Shown in pieces: positions 1-10,799 of a stretch of 64,000 nucleotides of DNA. The notes below the pieces were generated by a model. That model saw nothing but the letters and a program-made list of their open reading frames with translations, did no database searches and was not told the DNA's origin. The translations under genes were made by a program, and so were the position numbers. Each line of letters begins with the position of its first letter. The stretch's first letter is position 1. Origin of the DNA: Ancylostoma caninum (Eukaryota > Nematoda > Chromadorea > Rhabditida > Ancylostomatidae); assembly GCA_037903475.1 (NCBI GenBank), contig JBAJFG010000299.1, positions 124,001 through 188,000 of the forward strand. The letters run 5' to 3'.

Positions 1-209
1 AAATATTTACACGAACACTAGCGCTTAGCGATTATGCTTCTCGTGACCTGTGTACTCTGGAGTGGCCATACTCCAGAGCGAGTTAACACGAAATGACCTT
101 TGAAGTACACGAGCGAGCAAATAAAATAGGGCAAAATTGAGAATTCTCCGGCGCAAAGAGCAGTTGTCCTATGGAACAATGTAGCACTCAAATTTGGCGA
201 GAATTCTAG

Positions 210-418
210 CCGATTTCCTGGAAAATCCGAGAACTGCAGTCGGTTTTCCCAGGCAATCGTACAAATTCGGTGAGAAGTGTATTTTAACGATTAGTGGAGG
301 TTTTGCAGGGGAAGAATTGGTGAAAACGCTGGAAATTTTTAGGAAAAGAGGCTGGCAGAAAGAAAAATCCAGGAAATTACCCAAGGAACACACTAGGAGA
401 CCGCTTGTGCTGGGGTAA
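210..418 (+). CDS. Candidate two-exon 3' end of an unrecognised gene
   Basis: I do not recognise the product. The frame starts after a ttctag at 204-209 and reads DFLENPRTAVGF..., reaching TAA at 416-418. A possible 39-base intron lies at 270-308, opening with gtgaga and closing with ggttttgcag. It is a multiple of three and stop-free, so the frame is open spliced or unspliced. The second part (309-418) is basic, with EELVKTLEIF, KRGWQKEKSRK and a PLVLG end. No domain, signal peptide or membrane segment is visible. A chance open frame is quite possible, because only splice signals and composition support it. Confidence 0.27.
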
Positions 419-1367
419 ACCTTAACCAGATGGTAAACCCGAGAATAAAATAGAGTTTATGACGAATTGGACAGGGAGAAGTCAAAGACTCCGCCTTATT
501 CCAGGATGCGGACGAGTTTTCCTAATAAAGCAACCTAAATCCTGTAGAAGTCAATTTAAAAGTGGTGGAAAAAGTAAAGAAAATCAAAACGGAAATGGTG
601 GTCCCAACACGAAAAGTGATCACCGCCTGAGTCAGCATATTTGTGTGCGAGTGGTGTGCCATGTGAGGCTTATGTATGTGTGTTCGAGACGGGTGCCACA
701 GGCCACGCCCACCTCTCGCTACCGTATCTTGCGCTGGCTCAAAGGGGAAGGTGTGCAATTAAGAGTTCACGCGTTCGACTATGTGACATTTACGGACACG
801 TGCTATTTTGGCAATTTGTCAGAAGTAGGGGGGAGCAACGAGTGCGAGAAGGTATAAATGCTACTTGAGGCAAGTGCTAATCGCACCATAGGCGCCAGGA
901 TTTTTCTCGGAGTTACAGTATGAAATTCTCAAGAACCTGCGAATCTAACGAATTTTCCAGTCTATTTAGTCACTTCCTAAAAGCCACAGCTCTATTTTTG
1001 ATGGTGTGCTCAACGGGATTCCACAACCATCCATCCATCGATGTGCTTTTTCTAAGCATCCAGAAATTTCTGGAGCTGCTTGCTGCTAATGGAAGGAAAC
1101 GAGATTCCCCGCAGGAAATCATGTTTTCCTGGAGATGCTGTGGTCGAGGAATTAGCAGAAATTTCCCAGAATCTATTGGCTCACTAATCGGTGGCCATCC
1201 ATTAGATGTGCGCTTGAGGCATGGGATAATCTTTCTGAACGGTCTTTGATTCAGAACCTGAATGTTTCCCTGGATTTTTTTACAGTGTGGTTTCAGGAAT
1301 ATTCTAGTTTTACCATTTCGGTGAGTGCTCTGGCTCTTTTATATAAGAATTTTGTTTTGAAAATTAA

Positions 1368-1455
1368 TCCACCTATAGAATACTATAAACTACAGGCAAC
1401 TATATAAACTCTCACTGCATACTATATAAGCTACAACCTATAAGCTGTCCAGTAT
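1368..1455. repeat. Degenerate CTATAA-type short repeats
   Basis: Imperfect copies of actataaac / actatataa / cctataagc words follow each other. This is the same word type as the clearer array at 41028-41118. It is noncoding. Confidence 0.5.
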
Positions 1456-2106
1456 AAGGAACTATTTCGATGGTCGGTTCAACCGCAGGGTAAAAACTTT
1501 CACGCCTTTGACGGCTACAACCACGATCTGCTCAGCAAAAGTTGAACACTTTATGTACTTTCGCGGAAAATGACGAATATCATTAAGCTAGCAAGAATTA
1601 TTCCCACCCTTAAAGGACTTTCCAGGAAATTCCAGTGCACAGCTAGCAATATTATCGCAGCACCAAAGCCCCCTAGCTCTTAAGAAGTATTAAAGACTCC
1701 CCAAGTGCTTGTAGATAAGTTGTTTGATCGGGGAAAGTGGCAATCTCCCACAAAATCCACAAAATCCTGGAGAATTCGCTGAAAAGCTCATGTGTGTCTG
1801 GATGAATCGTCAAAGACCCGTTGATAACATGGACCTGAGAAATGCGTGGGTGTGGGTGTCACCCTACTGCTGCTCACCCGGGTGATGGACAACTGATCCT
1901 CGGTATGATGGATGTGCAGATGACACAAATAACATCATAAATCGGTTTCCAGGGAAAAGTGCGGAATGACAGCGGGAGGATAGCAGCAGGTGTCACCGAC
2001 TGGATACACAGATCTTTGAGCTCTTATTTATTTAATGCTTTCATATCTTCTGAGCATTTTTTGCAGTAGTTCTAGTACATAAGCCATAGCATAACCATAT
2101 CTTCGT

Positions 2107-2158
2107 CCCCCCCCCCCCTAACTAGTCAATTTATAGGTTTACTGAACCCCCCCCCCCC
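2107..2158. repeat. Pair of 12-base C runs
   Basis: Two runs of twelve C (2107-2118 and 2147-2158) lie 28 bases apart on the + strand. They are the first of eleven C or G runs of 9-13 bases in the window. On the - strand they read as paired G tracts, which could stack with each other. Confidence 0.9.
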
Positions 2159-4090
2159 AGCTAAAATGGATTTCACGTCTCTAGAAGAAAAACTTCACTA
2201 AAAAAATATAGCACGCTACAGTAGGTGATGGTCCAAAAAGGCTTTGATTTAGGAAAAACCCAGCTGAAACAAAAAAAAAACTAATCTTTCCAATCTGGAG
2301 AGAATATTTGGTCATTGAATCTCTCCAAAAAAATTCTTGACATTTTCTGAGATAGCGAAAGGCTCTTCTAGGACATTTTCTCGAAGTTTTTTGAGATTAT
2401 GACATTTTCAGGATACAACTCTTAGAAACCCATAGCAACGCTTTTGTTTGGAACAACATTCATTTAGCTTAACCTTATGGATAGCTCTGAAAGAACTCTC
2501 AGAAAATGGTAGCCAGAATCCTTATCTAAAGATGAAATGAAGCCGAAAAGAACTTGTTCTTAAACATATCTTATTTTAATTTCTAGGGTCCAGAGGTCTC
2601 AGGACACAGTGAGTTTTTCTGATACTCATGGAGAAGTCTATCCATTCTAGACAGAAATTAAGGACGGAAAAACCGAGATTATTCTAAGAATCTTGGATAT
2701 CTTTGGAATGAAGAAACATAAGGTTTTTCTGCTTGATTCGTTGCATTCACACCATCAATTTCAGTCCAGAGGAAGCCTGGTAAACGTGTAGGAAAAATAG
2801 TCGGAATTTCCCCAGGAAATTGAGCGGGAACCATCAAATCGCCCGGGAATTCGCCAGAAATTCTGAAGAAAATCGGTCTAAACAAGGAGTGCTCATCGAT
2901 TCTGATCGATCGCTGGGTTGGCTTTTTTTGTCTACTTCTGAGACAACAAACTGAATGAAGTCATGTCCGGAAACCCAAGATTCACTGGGGAAATTTCAGG
3001 AATTTTCCTAGAAATCGCGTATAGTCAACGGAAAGAAGCTACATGTAACGTCACTAGAGCTTGTCGTAGTTCTTAAAACAGCTTTGCTTGATCATTGATA
3101 GCTGTCAGACTGATTAAGAACATCTCTATCGTCAAAAATCCCTAGGTCAACCCAGATTTCCACAGAACTGCGCAAATCCAGAACTATGATGCTATGCAGA
3201 GACGTCAGCTGAGATTAAAAGCCGATTTTCTCCGAGATTTATGTCCAGGGGATGATCCAGTAACAGTCCAGAAAGATTACGACTCGACGGGGCTGGGATA
3301 ATCTTACTGAGAAGTGGGATCTCCACGCCAATACCTACGTTCGGTGCAGGAAAAAGGCAGGGAAAGGTACATGTGTTCGTTCACTGACTTTATAAGGACA
3401 TAAAATCCACATAAATCCCACAAATGTCCACAGAACTTCAGTCTTCTAGACATATTTTACTCAGTACTTAGTGCTTATGTTATTGTATTGTATTTATTTC
3501 ATTAGCCATAAATAACGTTACTTCTAGTGAAAATACAGTCGTACGGAGCCAACCGCGTAGAGTTCCATATTTTTTGCCCAATCGCTGACTTGCAGCTAAA
3601 GCCACGCTCTCACGGGTTCATGAAAAATTCAAAATTTGTGGCCAGTTCGTGGATTGGGCGCGGCACACGACCGAAAGTGCATGCGTGAATCTCAAGTGCA
3701 TTTCTTCTGCACGTGTGGACGAGGGCTTTTTCCAGCTTCGAATGAGTAATGAGTTTTATCCAGGAATTGCCGGGGAGCCGTGGTTATCCAGGGAAGGTCC
3801 TTCTCATCATTCAATGCAGCACGGACGTAAATATATGGTAAATTGTCACGGTCCTGCAGCGAAGACGTCAGTGAATGGGTAAAAAAAGGAAGCAGGAGCA
3901 TGGTAAGCTTTCTGGAAAGTTTGTTTTCAAAAATGTTTTACTTACTTATTCACTTATTTATGCATTCGCAGGTGCGCCAAAAATAGCAGAGATCAAAATA
4001 TGTCAGCTTAACCGAAAAACTTGTACTAATTTCAAATGCAGTAATTGCAAATATAATTTTGAATGTATTTTTGCTTTTTGTGGCGCAGAA

Positions 4091-4276
4091 ATTATACGGG
4101 GATCTCCAAATAGCCGTGTGCAAGGGGCAGTACCGCGGCGCGGCGTGGCAGTCGGGTTGGCGGCAGGGGCAGAGAAACCAGAGCCACATGCAGAACACTC
4201 TGCGTCCCTGCCCAACAGAGCCGCGCCGCGGCCCCGCCCCTTGCACACTGCCTATTGGATTTCCCTATAATTGTAT
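4091..4276. mobile_element. GC-rich foldback (terminal inverted repeat) element
   Basis: The left arm reads GTGTGCAAGGGGCAG then CCGCGGCGCGGC. The right arm contains GCCGCGCCGCGGC then CCGCCCCTTGCACAC. The arms are therefore near-perfect reverse complements that pair over most of about 80 bases, and the outer AT-rich flanks (aaattatacggggat and atttccctataattg) also pair. The loop near 4185-4200 is short. No coding capacity is evident. It looks like a MITE or foldback element, or a very stable hairpin locus. An open frame running through it on the + strand (from about 3970 to 4270) is most likely incidental. Confidence 0.7.
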
Positions 4277-5034
4277 TTTGAAAAATTCTAGTAAAAATTG
4301 AATCCAATCCACGCCCCGGGTGCCGGAACAGCACTCTACTCGACGTGATTCTACCACTTTACCATATTGGACAGGAGCCAAACCTCAGTTTTTGGAATTT
4401 TGATCCGCCGAATTTTCGAAAAGTACGTGATTGCGGAAAGTTGACGAAGTCTGGCGTGTTTACGAACTCCGCCCGCCTGTCAGCTGATTTTGTTTACGAG
4501 AGAAAACATGTAATCGCGACGTTGTCGCATTCATTTTTCATTGCTGACGAACGTCATGCGGAGAAATTTGACATCGAGATGAAATGTTGGAATTCCTTAT
4601 CCAGATTGCATGGATAATGCGGAGGATATCCAGGAAATGAAGCGAATTTTAAACAAAAAAAAAACGGGTAATAGGTCGCTTTAGGGGGTTTATAGCTGTC
4701 TAAGAGCTGAGTAGTATATAATCGAGCGAATAGATTGGAATTCGAACGAACGGATATTCGAGTAACTCGAATTTCGCGTCGTTCGAATGCTGGTGGTATT
4801 CCTAAAGTAGCTGACTATCTGAACATGTGAGTCCTTAAAAAATCCGCAGAATTCGGTTATTTCAATACTACTCGATTATATTTTAATATTAAAATGTCTT
4901 TGTTATTTTTACTAACTTTAACATTTATTTATCGAAACCGAACGTGCGAAAAATCTCTGGATCTAAACTGAAAAAAACTGAGAGTAAGTCCATACTAGCC
5001 CACAAAAGCAGGTCTTAGAGGCTTACAGGGTATG

Positions 5035-5150
5035 CCAAGCACAGTATCTGGGAAGAGCAGCGCGGACCAGCTCTGTGATTCGCCGGCTGGACGAGTTGAC
5101 CAATGATACAGCTCGATCACATGACGCTTTCCGGGAACAACGCTCCACAC
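5035..5150. mobile_element. Palindromic repeat family A, copy 1
   Basis: An imperfect palindrome with core words agctctgtgattcgccggct and agttgaccaatgatacagct, and outer arms related to GGAGCGTTGT.CC.GGAA. The same plan recurs at 9880-10008 and 62755-62876. Imperfect direct repeats of aagt[c/t]catactagcc lie outside it at about 4986 and 5286. Confidence 0.55.
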
Positions 5151-5299
5151 TACTCGTTTGTGAGAGGACAAAGAGAGCAGAACGGGGGCGTTATTCTCAA
5201 AAACCAATGGGTTGTTCGCGTAACTGTACAACAAGGACATTTTAAATAATTATATAGTTTCTATATACCACAAAAAAATCAAAAGGAAGTTCATACTAG

Positions 5300-6976
5300 C
5301 CTAGGAAAACTTTCGCTCAAAGAGCAGAAAAACTTATGATGTGTCCTATCGTCGAAGGATTTCATGAAAAAAACTCTCAGAAAGTCAACCTTCACCAATG
5401 TGTCCTATTCCAGAGATCCCAGGCTCTATCCTAAGTATCCTAACGCCAAAACATACCAGCTTATGCACCCTGCACTCATAGGCAGTGCTGTTTTCCCTGA
5501 TGTTTGCAATTTTGGAAAAAGTATTCCTGGAACTCTCCAAATACTGTTTAAGTTATGAATTTGGCAAGCTGCAAGTTAGAGGGCACTTTGCTCAGAATTC
5601 GTGAGTGACATGCTATTTACAGCATGGCGGGCGGGGGCTTCTAGACGACCTTTCATGGTCGAATAATCGTATGAGTTGATCTATGAGTAAAATTAGAATT
5701 AGTCGTAGTTGTCCGTAGTACTCATCGATGTTGAGGCAGAATTCCAGGAGCTTTTGAATATTCAAATATTCGAGCTAAAGACCTTGAAGAGCAAGCTATT
5801 GAACCGCTTAAAGCGCGAAATACCAGTAATTGTTCGGCAATAAGCAGTAAAAATAGCTACAATGAAAACAAATGTCCAAAATAGGCATTGAGAAACTTGA
5901 ATAAATGATTTTATTCAGAGAACATGAACCTTTAAGCTGGCATGGTACTGCACCAGCCAATCACGGTCGATCAAGTGCGGGAACGCCCCTTGCTACGATT
6001 GGTCAGAAAACGCTTAGGCGAATCAGCCCTTTGATGCATTTATTTGTCTTCTTGTTTATTTATTCATTACTTACTTATTTTTATTCATTACTTTTACTTA
6101 TTTTTCACCGATATGCATGTCGATTTAGTTATTTATCCCCCTTCTTATCTAATCTGAAAGGATAACATAAACTTTTTTGATCTTATGTTTTTTTCTGACC
6201 CAATTATTTCTTATTTTACTTTCTGTGGTTGAAACCAGAGTCCAAGACATGTGATCTTCGACCAATCTCAAAAACTCAACAGCCAATGACGACACAGCCG
6301 CAGGACCGTCTCGTGCTGTGATTGGTTAGAAATGTCGCGCCGCCAATTCCATCGAAAATGGGCTTAATTCCAACAAAACATCAACTTTCTGTTTATATTC
6401 GCGTGGTGTTCTATTGCGAAACAGAGTTCGCTGGGCGGAGCTACTTTTATGGAAAGAAAATCCATAATTTTCTAATTTATTGTCGACGTAAAACTCAACT
6501 GCTGACTGCACAATGAAATATTCATGCACAAATCATTCCTAATGTCAGCAGCGAAAACGACGGAAGTCCAGGAACCCATCAACTTTGAGGAATGAGCTCT
6601 AGGACTTCGGCCATTCATCAAAAACCAGCTTAAGAGTATGTAAGTGCGTTCAAAGAAAGTTTACGGATTAGAGAAGGGGATGCTAAGACCCCTATGACTA
6701 GAATTCTGGCTACTGGGTGTTTTGTGGATTGGAAAATAGCAAAAAATAGGGTTTTCCGGATGAGAAACTACAACTGGTTAGAATCATAAAGTTCCACAGA
6801 TTCCATGAAACCCCTCAGAGGACCACATCTTTCGAGACAATTCGTGCCTAAGCGCGATTCTCATGACTTCCACCGTTTTCTTGGATCACCAGAATAGCGC
6901 CAGTTTCTGTTTACCATCCAAGAAACGATGATGCAAACCACACTGCCTATAAACACTCAGGCCGTTGTGAATAGAA
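5300..6976. other. Noncoding stretch with CCAAT palindromes
   Basis: No convincing coding region. Two imperfect palindromes carry opposed CCAAT/ATTGG words: cagccaatcacgg to acgattggtcag at 5957-6015, and cagccaatgacgacacagc to gctgtgattggtta at 6280-6328. A T-rich tttatt tract lies at 6035-6110. Confidence 0.45.
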
Positions 6977-7177
6977 ATGCCAGAAAACGACAGGGGAATG
7001 TCCTTTGCAGCCGGCAACCAACTTTTTTCTCACGTCTCTCCTATAAATGGATTATGCTCAGCCAATAGGACCTCTTTAATTGAATTCCTTTTCGAAAGAA
7101 CAACAAGAAAATTCCCGAAAATTCCTCGTCAACATGGATTACACGGCTTTCGCCACAGAAACAGACGTAAACAATGA
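6977..7177 (+). CDS. Short ATG frame downstream of a TATA-like word (weak candidate)
   Basis: A 66-codon frame starts with MPENDRGMSFAAG and has a strongly basic end (FRHRNRRKQ). A tataaa word lies at about 6946, some 30 bases upstream of the ATG. The frame contains an internal tttgcag that could be a splice acceptor at 7010. No domain is recognised, and other frames here are equally open, so coding is uncertain. Confidence 0.2.
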   Translation: MPENDRGMSFAAGNQLFSHVSPINGLCSANRTSLIEFLFERTTRKFPKIPRQHGLHGFRHRNRRKQ

Positions 7178-7199
7178 AAGTGTGGCGGGCGCAAATCAG

Positions 7200-9879
7200 T
7201 TTATACTCTCGAAAAAAAACATCTCAAATTCAATTTTTTGGATTTTCTTTGGTGTATTTGCGGACTAGTTTCAGCACCTGTCGTACGTTGTAAAGGACAT
7301 GGGGTTTGTGAAGCTTGAACAGCAGGTAAGAATCCTAAAAACAACCACATAAAGATCCTACTAATGTCACCCAAACACCATAAAAACCTTAAAGGGACTC
7401 TGAAAATCATATGAAAAGGTCATCAGCTGCTTAGACAGGTTACCTTTTCTGAGAATGTTCCGGGGATGTGATAAGCTTTCTAAGATTCCGTGGCCAAATA
7501 TGGTAAAGGATCTCTTTATAGGCCTGTGACACGTAAATTGCAAGGTCTTAATGCCCTTAGATCCACTAATGCGTTTTTTAGCCATGATGGTCAAAATAAT
7601 TCCAGCAAATTCGGAATTCCTCACGTTTTATGGTCCCAATCGGCGCACCAGCTGCTCAGGAGGGGGGGGGTGTTTCACGGATTTAATGAACGTGGATAAG
7701 AAGACTTTGTTTACCTTAGCCCTATAAGCACGACCTTCAGAGTGAAATAGCGCGAAACTCTCAAAAAAATCGAAAAATCCTAACTTTTCTTTGCTCCAAT
7801 TCAGGCCCTAAGCGCCCACCGACCAGCCAGAGCCATTAAATTGGGTCCTACGAAGAAATAGCCGCCGCGGTGCGCTCATTAGTCGTCCCACGCGGATGCC
7901 AAGCGGCCGCTTAAAAGTATTCAAGCGACTTGTTTGGTGTTCTGATCCTTGGCCGAATGATTGCCGGACAGCGGCGACAACTAAAGCCTTTCAGACTAAA
8001 AGGAGGAACTAGGCGGCGTCCGGAAAACTCGTACACCTGGAAAACACATACGCGTCCTTTAGGCTTAGGAGTTGACGCAGAGAGGCTGCGTGCGACGAAA
8101 ATGACGCTGCCACGATCGATCGCTGATCCGTAAAAAGCGTTTTCAATCAGGCGAACGCTCAAAAGTCAAGGAATACGCTTGCGAGTCGGTCCGTATATTG
8201 CTCGGAATACGGCCGTCCGACAGCGCCTTATTAGCCGACCACATTTAGTCGTTAGTGTGCTCATTGGAGCATACCAACAGCTCAGATGCTAACAACTTGA
8301 AGCTGCCTAGCCTTAATGGGGTGCGGGGATATTCAGGAGCAGCTGGTGTTCGATTACAGGACTACACGCGATCTTGGACACTGCTGTCTGGTAATGGTGA
8401 CGAAAACAATCGGCGGAAATGCTCTGGACAATGGAAATCCAGAACATGCGTTTGGGAAAAAGGTCGTGGGTGTGAATATCCACGAGAAATTCTGAAAATT
8501 CATGAAAAATATAAGGGAGGCACGGATCTGATGAACCTGGCCACATGCCTACTTCTGGCTTCTATGCCCTGTAATATGGTATTTATGTGAGGATTTATTT
8601 GTAATGATTGATGCATTATTTTTATGTTTCCTTTTTTGCGTGGTGATCAGCATTTACGTGAAGAATTCGAAGCTTCGAGGAAAGTACGGTAGCTAGCGAA
8701 AAATCGTGCGATTACGTACACGGAGAATGTCAAGCCGCTATGACGTTAAACCATTACAATTGCGACTTTTGCAATAGAATTTCAAGGTAAAATCGACGTC
8801 ATCCCCAATTTCAGGTGTTTTGGCGTTTAGTGCATTTGCAGAATCTGTAGGCTCAGCTTGGAATTATAACTACAGTCGTATGTTCCTATTCCTACAGTAA
8901 CCCAGGCAAAAAAGGCTAGAACTTCTATAATTCTCACGTCATTAAATGGGAGATCATGATGAGATATTTATATATATATATATATTTATTTGTTTACCTG
9001 TTTATTCATTCATTTTCAGTTTTATTTACACCACCCAACCGTTCTACACCAATTCAGAAGAGAAAACTAGTAGAAAATAAAAGAAAAAGAATGAGGAACC
9101 ATCCTTACAGAAGCACGTGATCGAAAATTGAAATTTGTGCGATTGCAGAATAGCCGTCAAATTCACGGCAAACCTCGAATTTCCCACCAAAATTCTGTTT
9201 TCACAACGAAATATTAGTACATAGAGCAAAAATCGAACACTTATCTGCACACCCAAGGGACTACAGTAACCACTACTTATTAATAGACCTTTAAGATCAT
9301 TCCACGAGCAAAGACCGCAAAATTCTAAAGCGAGGTATGCGCCTACTGACGTCTGCTTCATTACCTTATTAGGTGCTTGGTTGGTCGTGAGAGCATAGAG
9401 CAGAGATGATGGCGGCTGATCACAAGATCATGGATAATCACGGGTATTCGAGACGGAATCAAGCACTATTCATAGCGCTGAGGACATTTCTCTGGTGGAG
9501 AAAAATTCTGGGAAGTTTAGCGTCAACAGCTGATTGCACGGGGAGAGTTTTGCCAAAATAATCGACCAAAAAAATCCCAATTTTTCTCATTTATTCATAA
9601 AAATTAGTTGAAAATGGCTCAAACTAAGGATTTCCAGAAGATTCTAGGGATCCCCTGGTCCTGACATCCTAACAATGATATTCTAATATGGCAGCAGGAG
9701 TAATTTTCCAATTTCCTCCCCATTTTTGTGCAGAATCACCGTTTTCAGGAGCATTTGCAATTTCTCTACAGTTAAGTTTTGAACTCCTCTACAAGTAAGT
9801 AATTATTATTGTACCGTCCCCTTCATTTTCAGAACTCCTTCGCATTTTCTAAATAAAATTTATCTGAAACTAAAACGCA
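7200..9879. other. Mostly noncoding stretch
   Basis: No supported gene. It holds a nine-base G run at 7662-7670, a moderately GC-rich patch at 7860-8130 open on both strands, and a strongly pyrimidine-rich splice-acceptor-like sequence ending at about 9731, followed by a gtaagt at about 9793 and a further ttttcag at about 9831. The 60-base segment between the first acceptor and the gtaagt is open in one frame, but I could not connect it to other exons in phase. Confidence 0.4.
8966..8992. repeat. TA microsatellite
   Basis: A run of alternating T and A (tttatatatatatatatattta) leads into ttatttgtttacc. Simple sequence, no gene. Confidence 0.9.
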
Positions 9880-10008
9880 TTGAGCGTTGTACCTAGAAGG
9901 AAGGGTAAGGTAAGGCTGAGCTCTGTGACTGGCTAATCCGTCTAACTGACCAATAGCAGGGCTCGGCCACCCCGTGATTTCCAGGTACAATATTTCACGC
10001 CTAAAACT
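9880..10008. mobile_element. Palindromic repeat family A, copy 2
   Basis: The left arm carries gagcgttgtacctagaag. The right arm is the reverse complement type, tttccaggtacaatatttc. Between them lie gagctctgtgactggc and ctgaccaatagcagggctc, which also face each other. The arrangement matches copies at 5.0 and 62.8 kb. Non-autonomous, with no coding capacity seen. Confidence 0.6.
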
Positions 10009-10635
10009 TCCCTCTGAAAATATACTAATCTGCAAAGTAATAACCAGTTGTCGTTGTGCCGTATATTTGATGGGTAAAAGGATAAAAGAGGACAGGTGAG
10101 TTTCAAGGAGATTTTCCTCGGGCATTTTCCCGAGTGATCTACTTAAGTATGCTCAGAGTTCCAAAAACTTGCAAAATATGTAGAAAAAACGTGTGTATGC
10201 TGTTATTGTGTTTCAGATGTAAAATAAAAATATGTATCTATTACGGCACGATTTTATTTCCAGCTACTAAGCTAAACCTACCCAAAATCTCTCCATTTAG
10301 CACCAATAACAAATGTAGAACCTGGACTGGTGCCTAACATGCTCCAATGAGAATTCGGTGAACGGATAAATTTCTGAGCTCCCATCCAATCTCGTCACTC
10401 CTATTTTTACCCGAAACCAGCAAGTAAGCCGATATCGCTACGTCAAAATCCCTTTAATCTGCTCAAGGATTTCCTGCAAATCCTCCTAGCGTCTAACTCA
10501 TACTCTTTTAATACCTCAGATCAGACCACATGTGGTGAATATTATGTCCGCATAAGGGCTCAGGTGCCCTGGAAATTGAGCCATTTGCAGCGCTGATAAT
10601 GTTAATAATTACCGAGTAAAGCCGGCTATTTTTAG

Positions 10636-10775
10636 CTGCCGTATCAGCCACTTCCGCTGGTTTTCGACGGCCAAATATCGGCTCTAAGCAAACGTCGTAC
10701 AGAGGGTTGGAGTGTGTCCAGGACACGGATCAGAGATCACTGATCAGCATTCCTTTGTGCGAAGAATTTCAATAG
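10636..10775 (+). CDS. Candidate terminal exon, unrecognised protein
   Basis: A T-rich acceptor (ggctatttttag) ends at 10635. The frame beginning two bases in reads AVSATSAGFRRPNIGSKQTS... for 45 codons to TAG at 10773-10775. Phase 0 is also open here (LPYQPLPLVFDG...), which weakens the call. I found no upstream exon in the right phase within about 100 bases. No domain is recognised. Confidence 0.22.
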
Positions 10776-10799
10776 GAAATTTCCGATCCAAAAGGAAAA

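Larger units (their letters stand above)
419..3940. other. Mostly noncoding stretch
   Basis: I see no convincing gene here. It contains several short frames without supporting features, two 12-base C runs at 2107-2118 and 2147-2158, and a patch of repeated ctataa/actata words at about 1370-1455. The text is rich in ttcctgg/ccaggaa words, which recur through the whole window. Confidence 0.5.

Noticed and set aside
3970..4270. Cysteine-rich + strand frame (CTNFKCSNCKYNFEC)
   Set aside because: Its second half is the foldback element, and the cysteine spacing matches no finger family I know.
9732..9900. Exon-like segment with excellent acceptor and gtaagt donor
   Set aside because: No neighbouring exon keeps phase, so it is noted in the region entry but not called as a CDS.
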